Positions 1 through 8,120 of a DNA stretch of 64,000 nucleotides are shown here, in pieces. Made by a program: the position numbers and the translations under genes. Position 1 is the stretch's first letter. Each line of letters opens with the position of its first letter. Source of the stretch: Flavobacterium alkalisoli (GTDB lineage: Bacteria > Bacteroidota > Bacteroidia > Flavobacteriales > Flavobacteriaceae). The stretch covers positions 868,001 through 932,000 of the forward strand of contig NZ_CP042831.1 in the NCBI RefSeq assembly GCF_008000935.1, in the 5' to 3' direction. Under the pieces are notes generated by a model that saw only the letters and a program-made list of their open reading frames with translations, ran no database searches and was not told the DNA's origin.

Positions 1-2
1 AT

Positions 3-1457
3 GTTAACAATAAGAACAAGCGGAAAGACACCCTTAACACCGACTTGTTTAAATTATTAATAACTGATGATATAAACATTAAGGATAAATTATATTCCGA
101 CGCAAAAAATGCAGGTGCCTACCATGCCCTGCGTAAAAGAATGTATGACAGCCTTATCGGTTTTATGGCAAACCGCAGCTTTGAAAACAACACCGGAGAT
201 GAGCATGAAATTACCCGCCTGCTTTTGGTAAGCCGTGTTTTTTTTGAGCATAAACTATACAGGGAAGCGTTTAAATGCCTTGCAAAAGCCGAAGCGCGTG
301 CTATGGCAGGAGAGTATTTTTCTCTGCTAAACGAAATTTACCAGGTACAAATACAGTTTGCCCATTTTGACCCGCAGTTTAATCTTGATAAAGTACTAAA
401 GAATTTTACCCAAAACAGTAAGAGGCTACGCAACGAAGAACAGCTTAACCTTGCTTATGCTGTAATGCGAAGGGAACTAATGGATATTTACCATAAGGGA
501 AAAGTTACCGATGTACAGCAACTGATAACCAATACCATGAAATCCTTTGGTATTTCGTTACGGGAAGTGCTTACATTCAAGTCGCTGTACCAAATGCTGT
601 TTATTGCAAACGAATATGCCTCCATTAACAGTAATTACAGCCTTGTGGAGACTTTTTTGGTAAAAGGATACCGTTTTATAATAGACAGGCAGGAGCTAGC
701 CCAAAAGCATTTGTATTACCATATCTACATCCTATATTTTATGGCTAATATTCATTTTAGGAACAGAAGGTTTAGCGAATGCAGTGACTATTTAGACCTT
801 ATGTTTACCGAAATGCACAAACAGAATAAAAAATACTACAGCCGTTTTATAGGTCGCTATTACCTGTTGCTTATGCTTAACGAAAACTATAGCGGCAATG
901 CGCAGGCGATACTTAACCTTATAGATAAAGCACAGACAGAAACCAAAAAAGCCGACCCTACCGATAAAAACGATCTGTTATTCTTTTATGTAACCTACTG
1001 GCTACAGCAAGACAATGCACGAGAAGCCCGAAGGTACATGCGCGAGTTTATTCATTCGGACAGTTGGTATGAGAAAAGGATGGGTATGGACTGGGCCATT
1101 AAACGAAGCCTGGTAGAAATTGTAATGCATGCAGAACTGGAAGATCCTGAACAGGCCCTTTACCGATTAAAGGGTTTTAAAAGGCGCTACAAAAAATACC
1201 TGACAGAAGTAAAAGAAGAAAGGGTTATTGCCTATACCTCATTAGTAGAAAAATTCATAACCGATAACACTATAATACATTCCAAAAGCTTTATACAACA
1301 GCTTAACCAACTAACACAGCAGGCCCTGGCAGAAAGCGGAGATGTTTTTGTATTAAGCTTTATAGGATGGCTATCTGCAAAGGTGAATAAAAAACCTGTT
1401 TACCCTGCCATTCTCAATTTAATAAACAATCATTTCTCCCCGTTCCATTCGGCATAG
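3..1457 (+). CDS. Conserved hypothetical protein, helical repeat-like (5' end outside window)
   Basis: The reading frame is open to the left edge of the window. The first possible in-window start is a TTG at 45, but codons upstream of it are also sense, so the gene most likely begins before the window. The visible product is about 480 residues, soluble, rich in Leu, Tyr, Phe, Asn and Lys, with no membrane segment. Its alternating amphipathic helices suggest a TPR-like or other helical repeat fold. I do not recognise a named family and assign no function. Its 3' end overlaps the convergent HD-domain gene by 28 bp, so there is no room for a separate terminator. Confidence 0.75.
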   Translation, partial: VNNKNKRKDTLNTDLFKLLITDDINIKDKLYSDAKNAGAYHALRKRMYDSLIGFMANRSFENNTGDEHEITRLLLVSRVFFEHKLYREAFKCLAKAEARAMAGEYFSLLNEIYQVQIQFAHFDPQFNLDKVLKNFTQNSKRLRNEEQLNLAYAVMRRELMDIYHKGKVTDVQQLITNTMKSFGISLREVLTFKSLYQMLFIANEYASINSNYSLVETFLVKGYRFIIDRQELAQKHLYYHIYILYFMANIHFRNRRFSECSDYLDLMFTEMHKQNKKYYSRFIGRYYLLLMLNENYSGNAQAILNLIDKAQTETKKADPTDKNDLLFFYVTYWLQQDNAREARRYMREFIHSDSWYEKRMGMDWAIKRSLVEIVMHAELEDPEQALYRLKGFKRRYKKYLTEVKEERVIAYTSLVEKFITDNTIIHSKSFIQQLNQLTQQALAESGDVFVLSFIGWLSAKVNKKPVYPAILNLINNHFSPFHSA

Positions 1458-2077
1458 AACTGCGCAAGAAAATCTTCCATGTACCTGTGGCGCTGTTCGG
1501 CAAGATATTTACCGGTTTCGGTATTCATCCTGTCTTTAAGTAATAGCAGCTTCTCATAAAAATGGTTTATGGTTGGTGCGGTACTCGCCTTGTATTCCTC
1601 TTTGGTCATGGCTAGGTTCGGTTTTATTTGAGGGTCATACAAAGCCCTATTTTTAAAACCCCCATAATTAAATGTACGCGCTATGCCTATAGCTCCTAAA
1701 GCATCAAGCCTGTCGGCATCCTGAACAATATCGAGCTCCTTAGAATGGAACTTCTTTTCAAAATTACCTCCTTTAAAGGAAATGTTCTCAATAATGTTTA
1801 CTACCTGTAATATTACCTCTTCAGGAACATTTTCATTTTCCATAAAGCGCCATGCCAGTGCCGGGCCTACCGTTTCATCACCATCATGAAACTTGCTGTC
1901 GGCTATATCATGAAGTAATGCTCCAAGCTGTACAATAAGCAGGTTACATTCCTCCCCTTTTGCAATAAGCAGGGCATTATTGTATACACGTTCTATATGA
2001 AACCAGTCATGCCCTCCTTCGGCATCCTTTAGTTGTTGTTTTACAAATGCTTTTGTTCTTTCAATAAGATTGCTCAT
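1430..2077 (-). CDS. HD-domain phosphohydrolase
   Basis: A 215-residue HD-superfamily metal-dependent phosphohydrolase of the YedJ/YpgQ type. Metal ligands are visible: His27 after an HDW at 23-25, the paired His56-Asp57 (LLHDIAD) and Asp120 in VQDADRLDALGAIG. Related proteins hydrolyse nucleotides in the cytoplasm; the substrate cannot be read from sequence. No membrane segment or fused second domain is present. It is 16 bp downstream of the gene at 2094 on the same strand and probably co-transcribed with it. Its tail overlaps the opposing gene by 28 bp. Confidence 0.85.
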   Translation of the reverse strand: MSNLIERTKAFVKQQLKDAEGGHDWFHIERVYNNALLIAKGEECNLLIVQLGALLHDIADSKFHDGDETVGPALAWRFMENENVPEEVILQVVNIIENISFKGGNFEKKFHSKELDIVQDADRLDALGAIGIARTFNYGGFKNRALYDPQIKPNLAMTKEEYKASTAPTINHFYEKLLLLKDRMNTETGKYLAEQRHRYMEDFLAQFYAEWNGEK

Positions 2078-2093
2078 TACTTTAACTTAAAAA

Positions 2094-2588
2094 TTATTTT
2101 ATTTTAAGAACCTGGTGTCCAGATACATAACTTGTAAATTCAATCCTGTCGTCAAATCTTTCCATCTCATAAGGAGGGTCTATAGGAACCTGATGGATAC
2201 GGTCACCTTTAAATGTAACCGATTCGGCATCTAACTCGTCTATCACCAAAACAAAAGTTTCATATTTTTCAAAGCAGGGATAGCAAAAAGCCTTAGTGTG
2301 CCTTTTTAGTTTTCTTTTTTCAATATCTATAACACCCCATTGATAAACTGATCGGAAAAAGAGCATATTTGTTTCCTCAATAAAACAAAAATCATTTTCA
2401 TCTATTTTTTCGGGCGCTTCAAACCATAAAAACTTTACAGTAACCCTATGGTTTTCAACTTCAATATTGGCTACAGAACAACCAACGGGTTCTCCCGGAT
2501 TCTGTATTGCTTCGTGGCACAAAATATCTGCATTATCTGCTATAATATCAGAATCAAAATGCTCTACACTTATTTTTATGGATTTCAT
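2094..2588 (-). CDS. Hypothetical protein (164 aa)
   Basis: An unrecognised acidic 164-residue protein without signal peptide or membrane segments. It alternates short charged and beta-prone stretches. Cysteines occur at about residues 24, 37, 68, 102 and 105, the last two as CYPC; this spacing is not enough to call a redox or zinc site. It sits 16 bp upstream of the HD hydrolase gene and just beyond the terminator of the desaturase gene. It probably heads a two-gene transcript; no exact TAnnTTTG box was found upstream. No function is assigned. Confidence 0.7.
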   Translation of the reverse strand: MKSIKISVEHFDSDIIADNADILCHEAIQNPGEPVGCSVANIEVENHRVTVKFLWFEAPEKIDENDFCFIEETNMLFFRSVYQWGVIDIEKRKLKRHTKAFCYPCFEKYETFVLVIDELDAESVTFKGDRIHQVPIDPPYEMERFDDRIEFTSYVSGHQVLKIK

Positions 2589-2615
2589 ATTTACTTTAAA
2601 AGGACAGTAATTTAA

Positions 2616-2641
2616 TAAAAAAAGCTGCCCTAAAGCAGCTT
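2616..2641 (-). terminator. Rho-independent terminator of the desaturase operon
   Basis: A 7-bp stem (AAGCTGC at 2622-2628, GCAGCTT at 2635-2641) with a 6-nt loop is followed on the minus strand by a T-run (2617-2623). It lies just past the stop of the acyl-ACP desaturase. Confidence 0.85.
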
Positions 2642-2646
2642 ATATA

Positions 2647-3645
2647 TTATTTAACCAATGCCGGTTGTACCCATTTAAAAATATGCGACTCTTCCGGTAT
2701 TATAATTCTTTCAGATATTCTTGTCATCCTGTCCGGAAGCTTCATAAGGAAATCCCTTGCCTTCTCTGCTTCGGCAGTAAGTCCGTTTATTTTGTCAATC
2801 TGCCATTTTTCAATCAGTTTTCTAAGGATGTCAACATAGTCTAAAGCGGTATAAACCCCTATACGCTGTGCCGAATCTGAAAACTGCTCAAAAGCACTTC
2901 CTTTAGCATCACCAGACTCCCTTAGAAAATGTGCAGGCATGGTAATCTTAAGTTTCATCATGTGCTGGAAAGCCAACATCATTTCACTTGGGTCTACCTT
3001 AAAAATCCTGTCTACAAATTCGCTGTATGCCATGTGGTGACGCATTTCGTCTCCCGCGATAAGCTTACACATTTTAGACAGTTTGTTGTCTCCGTATTTC
3101 TTAGCCAGCTGCGCTACACGATTGTGCGAAATATATGTGGCAAGCTCCTGGAAACTTGTGTACACAAAGTTTTTATACGGATCCCTGTCGGTACCAATAT
3201 CAAAACCATCGTTTATAAGGTGGTGGGTTGTCATTTCAACCTCACGCATATTTACCCTTCCGCTAAGGTATAGGTATTTATTAAGCAGGTCGCCATGGCG
3301 GTTTTCTTCACCTGTCCAGTGTCTTACCCATTTGCTCCAACCGTTACCCGGTCCTTCCTCAACCTGTTCTATACCCTCAACATCCATAAGCCATGACTCA
3401 TAGGTAGGTAAAGCTTCCTCGGTAATGGTATCGCCTACCAGTACCACCCAAAAATCATATGGAAGATCTTTAGCAATTTCCCTAAGCTCCTTTAATTCTT
3501 CATAAAAGTTTTCTTTTTGGGAATCCGGCAGCATGTCAGATGGCTGCCATATTTTCTCTACCGGTATAAGATAGTTTTCCACAAAAGAATCAATGTTCTT
3601 TTCCAAAAAGTGCATTACTTCTATGCGGACATTTTTTATTGACAT
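2647..3645 (-). CDS. Acyl-ACP desaturase (soluble di-iron, stearoyl-ACP type)
   Basis: A 332-residue soluble fatty-acid desaturase of the type-2 (stearoyl-ACP delta-9) family. It inserts a cis double bond into an acyl chain carried on ACP, using O2 and reduced ferredoxin. The two di-iron motifs are visible: EENRHG at about 113-118 and DEMRH at about 199-203. There are no membrane segments, as expected for the soluble class. It follows a PlsC-type acyltransferase by 4 bp, so the pair probably makes unsaturated acyl chains and places them in membrane lipid. A terminator follows directly. This gives an aerobic, possibly temperature-responsive route to unsaturated lipids. Confidence 0.92.
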   Translation of the reverse strand: MSIKNVRIEVMHFLEKNIDSFVENYLIPVEKIWQPSDMLPDSQKENFYEELKELREIAKDLPYDFWVVLVGDTITEEALPTYESWLMDVEGIEQVEEGPGNGWSKWVRHWTGEENRHGDLLNKYLYLSGRVNMREVEMTTHHLINDGFDIGTDRDPYKNFVYTSFQELATYISHNRVAQLAKKYGDNKLSKMCKLIAGDEMRHHMAYSEFVDRIFKVDPSEMMLAFQHMMKLKITMPAHFLRESGDAKGSAFEQFSDSAQRIGVYTALDYVDILRKLIEKWQIDKINGLTAEAEKARDFLMKLPDRMTRISERIIIPEESHIFKWVQPALVK

Positions 3646-3649
3646 AATA

Positions 3650-4384
3650 TTAATTTTTTATTCCTTGTACTACTGCGTTCTCTGTTCTCTCCATTACTTC
3701 TTCAAAAGGAATATTCTTTATGGCAAATGGTTCCTGTACTGTAAAAGTTAATCGGTTGCCTAATCCTAACGGGTACTGCCCGTATTGCACCATCTTCCAC
3801 GAATTGTTGATGCTTATAGGTACAATATAAGCAGAAGGGGCGAATTTACAAAGGATTTTAAGACCGTTTTCCGAAAACTTCTTAGGGGCTCCCGTTTTAC
3901 TTCGGGTACCCTCAGGAAAAATTACTGCCGAACGTGTATTCTTTTCGATGTAAGTGGCAATCTGTTTTATGGCAGGTAAGGCTTGCTTTGGGTCTTTTCT
4001 ATCTATTAAAACGGAACCTCCGTGTCTTAAATTGTAAGACACGCTTGGTATTCCCTTTCCTAATTCTTTCTTACTGATGAATTTAGGGTGGAATTCTCTC
4101 ATAAACCATATAATAGGCGGGATATCATGCATACTCTGGTGATTTGCCACTATAATAAGCGGTACCCCTGTCGGTATTTTTTCCCTACCTTCAATTTTAT
4201 ATGTTGTTCCTAAAAGGTGTGTACTTCTAACTAAGCATCCGTTTAATATATCTACGCTTTTTTTATGTGCCTGGTATCCAAACACGTTTAAACAAAACCA
4301 CTGTATAGGATGAAATATAAGCAGTATAAGCAAAAAAACCAGATAGTAGATTATCGATAAAGGATATGACAGTATCTTGCCCAT
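3650..4384 (-). CDS. Lysophospholipid acyltransferase, PlsC family
   Basis: A membrane acyltransferase of the 1-acylglycerol-3-phosphate acyltransferase family, which transfers an acyl chain to lysophosphatidate or a related lysolipid. The N-terminal hydrophobic segment is followed by the catalytic NHxxxxD box (NHQSMHD) and FPEGTR. The frame extends upstream to an ATG at 4441. I prefer the ATG at 4384 because family members usually begin close to this MGKILSYPLS sequence, and because a near-consensus -7 box (TATTTTTA, 4406-4413) would lie inside the longer version. It is 4 bp upstream of the acyl-ACP desaturase gene and surely in its operon. A second PlsC-like protein is encoded at 5009. Confidence 0.88.
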   Translation of the reverse strand: MGKILSYPLSIIYYLVFLLILLIFHPIQWFCLNVFGYQAHKKSVDILNGCLVRSTHLLGTTYKIEGREKIPTGVPLIIVANHQSMHDIPPIIWFMREFHPKFISKKELGKGIPSVSYNLRHGGSVLIDRKDPKQALPAIKQIATYIEKNTRSAVIFPEGTRSKTGAPKKFSENGLKILCKFAPSAYIVPISINNSWKMVQYGQYPLGLGNRLTFTVQEPFAIKNIPFEEVMERTENAVVQGIKN

Positions 4385-4442
4385 GTATGTTCTTAAAAAT
4401 TCGCGTAAAAATACAGTCTTTTTAATTAATAATAAAAACATT

Positions 4443-4460
4443 TAGTATGTAAGCATACTA
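4443..4460. promoter_or_regulatory. Perfect inverted repeat upstream of plsC-desaturase operon
   Basis: TAGTATG-TAAG-CATACTA has 7-bp perfect arms around a 4-bp centre. It lies about 60 bp upstream of the preferred acyltransferase start, just upstream of where a -33 element would be. This is a candidate operator for a dimeric regulator of membrane lipid genes; no regulator is encoded next to it. Confidence 0.4.
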
Positions 4461-4464
4461 TTGT

Positions 4465-4494
4465 AAAAAAGAAAGCCACGCAAAGGCGTGGCTT
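4465..4494 (-). terminator. Terminator of the bacilliredoxin gene
   Basis: A 9-bp perfect stem (AAGCCACGC at 4473-4481, GCGTGGCTT at 4486-4494) with a 4-nt loop is followed on the minus strand by a short T-run at 4465-4470. Confidence 0.85.
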
Positions 4495-4516
4495 GAAACT
4501 TTTAAATAAGCTTTTA

Positions 4517-4927
4517 TTAGCAAAACTCGTCGTAAGCATCTTTAAGGTTCTCTGCAATCATTTCTGCAGGGCGACCTTCAATATGATGACGCTCAAGCAT
4601 ATGCACAAGCTCACCATTTTTAAATAATGCCATACTTGGAGATGACGGAGGGAAAGGGAACATAAGTTCTCTTGCTGCATCTACAGCTTCCCTGTCTACA
4701 CCTGCAAAAACCGTTACCAGTTTTGCCGGAGTTTTACCGTTGCTAAGGCTCATTTTTACACCCGGTCTTGCATTTCTTGCTGCACATCCGCAAACAGAGT
4801 TTACCACTACAAGTGTAGTTCCTTCTGTAGCGATTGCATCTTTTACTGCTTCTGGTGTATATAGTTCTTCAAAACCTGCCTCTGAAAGTTCAGCACGCAT
4901 TGGTTTTACTAATTCTTCTGGATACAT
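4517..4927 (-). CDS. BrxA/BrxB-type bacilliredoxin
   Basis: A 136-residue cytoplasmic thioredoxin-fold protein of the YphP/YqiW family. These proteins act on bacillithiol mixed disulfides or carry disulfide isomerase activity. The hallmark CGC active site is present in VNSVCGCAARNARPG (about residues 43-57), and the length matches the family. Many Bacteroidota carry this family with a bacillithiol-like thiol, so a redox repair role is likely. The gene is monocistronic, with its own terminator and an upstream TATCTTTG -7 box. Confidence 0.9.
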   Translation of the reverse strand: MYPEELVKPMRAELSEAGFEELYTPEAVKDAIATEGTTLVVVNSVCGCAARNARPGVKMSLSNGKTPAKLVTVFAGVDREAVDAARELMFPFPPSSPSMALFKNGELVHMLERHHIEGRPAEMIAENLKDAYDEFC

Positions 4928-4965
4928 AAATTAGAATTCTTTAAAAATGTTACTTAAACAGGCTA

Positions 4966-4973
4966 CAAAGATA
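4966..4973 (-). promoter_or_regulatory. -7 promoter box (TATCTTTG) of the bacilliredoxin gene
   Basis: An exact match to the Bacteroidota TAnnTTTG element, about 39 nt upstream of the start codon. No TTG is found at the ideal spacing. Confidence 0.55.
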
Positions 4974-4995
4974 CGGATTTTTTAAGCAAAATCCG
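4974..4995 (-). terminator. Hairpin after the second acyltransferase gene
   Basis: An 8-bp perfect stem (CGGATTTT, AAAATCCG) with a 6-nt loop lies 14 nt past the end of the gene at 5009 and directly abuts the bacilliredoxin -7 box. There is no long T-run, so termination is less certain. Confidence 0.5.
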
Positions 4996-5008
4996 TTTTG
5001 TAAAAGTG

Positions 5009-5758
5009 TTAAGCTTTTCCTTTTGTATTATGCAGTAACTGATGATAAATTACCTGTCGCACCCTGTCTTTCAGGTCTTTTTTATCGTCAAGGGTAAGCC
5101 CTTTGGTCTCTATAAAATGATGCACCTTAGCCCTCATACGGCCGGGACTGCCGCTAAAGAAACTGAATGAGAATCGTTTTTTATTGTCGGCAAAGGTCAT
5201 GGGCACCACAGGAATCTGGTGCTCTATAGCCAAACGGAAGGCTCCGTCCTTAAACTCATCAAGCAGGATATTTTCATCTTCAGGAACACCTCCTTCAGGA
5301 AAAATACAAATACTAAGCCCCTGGTTAAGCCTGTGCTGCGCGCGCTTAAATACCTCAAAACGGCTTTTTGAACTTTCCCTGTCTACCAGTATGCAGGTAC
5401 GTTTATAGAAGAACCCGAATATAGGAATCTTAACCAGTTCTTTTTTTCCTACAAACACAAACGGGCTTTTAGATATAACCAGCATCAGCATAATGTCGGT
5501 CATAGAGGTATGGTTAGCTACCAGCATGTAGCTTTTACCTTTTTCCAGTTTTTGTTCGCGCTCTATCTTATAGTAAAAGCCCATCCCGAAAAGAATGATT
5601 TTTGCCCATAACCGTGCCATTATAAAAAACTGAGGATAGGTTTTCTCAGAAAGGATACTAAGTATAAGAAAAGGCGACATAATGATAATAGGAACACCCA
5701 TAAGGACATAAAACCATATGCGCCATAGTGTCCAAAAAATCGCCTTTAGTATTTTCAT
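5009..5758 (-). CDS. Lysophospholipid acyltransferase family protein
   Basis: A 249-residue PlsC-type acyltransferase. N-terminal hydrophobic segments (about 5-35) anchor it to the inner membrane. The catalytic box is NHTSMTD and the substrate-binding motif FPEGGVPED. It differs clearly from the acyltransferase at 3650 (FPEGTRS), so the two probably use different acyl donors or lysolipids. It is transcribed divergently from trpS. A TACATTTG box lies only about 6 bp upstream of the start codon, so the mRNA may have an extremely short leader. Confidence 0.85.
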   Translation of the reverse strand: MKILKAIFWTLWRIWFYVLMGVPIIIMSPFLILSILSEKTYPQFFIMARLWAKIILFGMGFYYKIEREQKLEKGKSYMLVANHTSMTDIMLMLVISKSPFVFVGKKELVKIPIFGFFYKRTCILVDRESSKSRFEVFKRAQHRLNQGLSICIFPEGGVPEDENILLDEFKDGAFRLAIEHQIPVVPMTFADNKKRFSFSFFSGSPGRMRAKVHHFIETKGLTLDDKKDLKDRVRQVIYHQLLHNTKGKA

Positions 5759-5763
5759 GCTGT

Positions 5764-5797
5764 CAAATGTAAGAATTCAATCCCTATTTTTTCGCAA
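5764..5797 (-). promoter_or_regulatory. Promoter of the acyltransferase gene (TTG-N23-TACATTTG)
   Basis: The -7 box TACATTTG is at 5764-5771 and a TTG at 5795-5797 on the minus strand. It ends 5 bp before the ATG, implying a leader of only a few nucleotides. Confidence 0.5.
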
Positions 5798-5804
5798 AAC
5801 CTTT

Positions 5805-5812
5805 TACCTTTG
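5805..5812 (+). promoter_or_regulatory. -7 promoter box (TACCTTTG) of trpS
   Basis: An exact TAnnTTTG match 22 bp before the trpS ATG. The ATG-less extension of the frame leftwards runs through this promoter and into the divergent gene, which supports the start at 5835. Confidence 0.6.
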
Positions 5813-5834
5813 TGTAAAATTTGAAAAGCATACC

Positions 5835-6806
5835 ATGGCAAAAATATTAACCGGTATTCAAAGTACCGGAACACCGCATTTAGGCAACCTTTTAGGTGCT
5901 ATTATACCAGCCATAGAAATGGCTAACAAACCAGAAAACGAATCGTTTTTATTTATTGCCGACCTGCACTCTGTTACACAGATAAAGGATGGCAAAACAC
6001 TTCGTGAAAACACATACAGCGTGGCAGCCACATGGCTTGCCTTTGGCCTTGATATAAATAAAGTAATTTTTTACCGCCAGAGCGATGTACCTCAAACCGC
6101 AGAGCTTACATGGTACCTTAGCTGTTTTTTTCCTTTCCAGCGTTTAACACTGGCGCACTCCTTTAAGGACAAGGCCGACAGATTAGCCGATGTAAATGCC
6201 GGACTGTTTACTTACCCTATGCTTATGGCTGCAGATATATTATTATATGATGCAGAATTTGTACCAGTAGGAAAAGACCAGTTACAGCATATAGAGATTA
6301 CACGCGATGTGGCTTCCCGATTCAATAGCCAGATGGGAGAAACTTTTGTATTACCGGAAGCAATTACAGGCGAGGAGACAAAAATCATTCCGGGTACTGA
6401 CGGGGAGAAAATGAGTAAGTCCCGTAATAACATCATCAATATATTCCAGGAAGACAAACCGCTTAGAAAGCAGGTAATGTCTATTGAGACTGACAGCACA
6501 CCGCTTGAAGATCCTAAAAACCCTGATACGTGTAATGTTTTTGCCATTTATAAACTATTGGCAACACCGGAACAAACTGAGCAAATGAGAGCAAACTACC
6601 TTGGGGGTAACTATGGTTACGGCCATGCCAAGCAGGCTTTATTTGAACTTATTGTTGAGAAGTTTAAAACCGAAAGGGAAAAGTATACTTACTACATGAA
6701 CAACCTTGCAGAAGTAGACGCCCTTTTAAAAACAGGATCAGACAAAGCAGCTATCATAGCAAACGGTGTACTTAAAAGAGTACGCGAAAAGCTTGGATTC
6801 AACTAA
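5835..6806 (+). CDS. trpS: Tryptophanyl-tRNA synthetase
   Basis: A class I aminoacyl-tRNA synthetase that charges tRNA-Trp. At 323 residues it has the usual length for bacterial TrpS. The HIGH-type motif appears as TPHLGN (residues 13-18) and the KMSKS loop at 192-196. The ATG at 5835 was chosen because the product then begins MAKILTGIQSTG, typical of the family, and because the longer frame would cover the trpS -7 box and the divergent acyltransferase start. It is a single gene ending in a strong terminator. Confidence 0.97.
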   Translation: MAKILTGIQSTGTPHLGNLLGAIIPAIEMANKPENESFLFIADLHSVTQIKDGKTLRENTYSVAATWLAFGLDINKVIFYRQSDVPQTAELTWYLSCFFPFQRLTLAHSFKDKADRLADVNAGLFTYPMLMAADILLYDAEFVPVGKDQLQHIEITRDVASRFNSQMGETFVLPEAITGEETKIIPGTDGEKMSKSRNNIINIFQEDKPLRKQVMSIETDSTPLEDPKNPDTCNVFAIYKLLATPEQTEQMRANYLGGNYGYGHAKQALFELIVEKFKTEREKYTYYMNNLAEVDALLKTGSDKAAIIANGVLKRVREKLGFN

Positions 6807-6834
6807 AAAGCATCACAGCATTCAATATAAAAAC

Positions 6835-6868
6835 AAGCCCGATAACTATTATCGGGCTTTTATATTTT
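6835..6868 (+). terminator. Terminator of trpS
   Basis: An 11-bp stem (AAGCCCGATAA at 6835-6845, TTATCGGGCTT at 6849-6859) with a 3-nt loop is followed by a T-rich tail. It may also serve the convergent dprA. Confidence 0.88.
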
Positions 6869-6915
6869 TAGGGATTTCTCCTTCCGGTCGAAATGATAGG
6901 CAAATTGAATACTTA

Positions 6916-8019
6916 TCAAATCGCTTCAAATAGTTTTCCCGGTAATGGCCTTATTACTCCTTTAAGTTCCATAGTAAGCAATAACGATGAAAGCTTAAAT
7001 ACCGGCATACCGCATTCTAATGCTATGATGTCCATAAGTTCTTTGCCGTTTTTCTGTAAAAAATCATATACTTTCTGTTCGTCATCCTCAAGGGTAACAA
7101 ACAGCTGCTTTTGTATGGGAGCCACCTTTTTATCTTCAGTACTCCAGTTTAATATATAAAGCAGGTCAGCAGCATCGGTAAGCAAATGAGCCCTCTGGCT
7201 TTTAATAAGATTGTTACAGCCCATACTGTATTTATCGGTAACACGACCCGGTACGGCAAACACATCCCTGTTATAATCGTTAGCAATATTAGCCGTTATA
7301 AGCGAGCCTCCCTTATCGGCACTTTCTATAATTACCGTAGCTTCAGCCAACCCTGCCACAATACGGTTACGCTTTACAAAATTTTCCTTATCGGGGTTTG
7401 ATGTACTCCAAAACTCTGTAAAGAAACCTCCGTTTTCCTCCATCTTTGCTACATACTTTTTATGTACCTTAGGGTATATCTGATTAAGCCCGTGTGCTAC
7501 CACACCTATGGTTTGCAGGTTTTGTTCCATAGCCACCTGATGCGCAAAAATATCTACGCCATAAGCAAAACCGCTTATAATGACCGGATCCATCGGAGCA
7601 ATATCCTCAATGAGTTTACGGCAAAAATCAGCTCCATAAGATGTCATTTGGCGGGTACCCACAATGCTTATTGTTTTTTTGCCTTCAAGGTTTATATTCC
7701 CCGAGCTGAAAAGCACCACCGGGCCATCAATACAATGCTTTAGCCTTTCAGGATAATCTGCATCCAGATAATAGGACGTTTTAATGCCGCTATCTTTTAT
7801 AAACTTCATTTCGGCTTCGGCCAGCTTAAAAACTTCCTTATCCTGTAAACTTTTATATAAGATATCCCCTACACCCTCAATAGCCAGAACCTGCTGCCTT
7901 TTTGCTGAAAAAACGGCTTCGGCACTACCTAAATGGTTTATTAGTCTTTTTGCCACAATATCGCCCACACCCTCTATCTTAAGCAGGGCAAGCGTACTAA
8001 ACAATTCGTTATCAGTCAT
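6916..8019 (-). CDS. dprA: DNA-processing protein DprA/Smf
   Basis: A 367-residue DprA, which binds incoming single-stranded DNA and loads RecA during natural transformation. Residues 1-65 form a helix-hairpin-helix/SAM-like region with two IEGVGD signatures. The Rossmann core (about 100-290) shows IVGTR, SGFAYGVD and the KGGSLITA stretch. A winged-helix-like domain follows (about 300-365). The gene stands alone, convergent with trpS and divergent from the HU/SPOR gene. DprA is widespread and does not prove competence. Confidence 0.95.
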   Translation of the reverse strand: MTDNELFSTLALLKIEGVGDIVAKRLINHLGSAEAVFSAKRQQVLAIEGVGDILYKSLQDKEVFKLAEAEMKFIKDSGIKTSYYLDADYPERLKHCIDGPVVLFSSGNINLEGKKTISIVGTRQMTSYGADFCRKLIEDIAPMDPVIISGFAYGVDIFAHQVAMEQNLQTIGVVAHGLNQIYPKVHKKYVAKMEENGGFFTEFWSTSNPDKENFVKRNRIVAGLAEATVIIESADKGGSLITANIANDYNRDVFAVPGRVTDKYSMGCNNLIKSQRAHLLTDAADLLYILNWSTEDKKVAPIQKQLFVTLEDDEQKVYDFLQKNGKELMDIIALECGMPVFKLSSLLLTMELKGVIRPLPGKLFEAI

Positions 8020-8086
8020 TAATACTTTAAAATATTCTGAATAAAACCCGCCTCGACAATTGTTAATAAAAATTGTGAATAAAATT

Positions 8087-8115
8087 TTGCATTAGCGGTT
8101 GATTCGTTAAATTTG
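8087..8115 (+). promoter_or_regulatory. Promoter of the HU/SPOR gene (TTG-N18-TAAATTTG)
   Basis: TTG is at 8087-8089 and TAAATTTG at 8108-8115. The -7 box ends 5 bp before the first ATG, so transcription should start within about 5 nt of the start codon. Confidence 0.7.
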
Positions 8116-8120
8116 TTGTT

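Noticed and set aside
2929-3403. Two plus-strand frames opposite the acyl-ACP desaturase
   Set aside because: They overlap each other and the di-iron motif region of a certain gene; composition fits antisense shadows.
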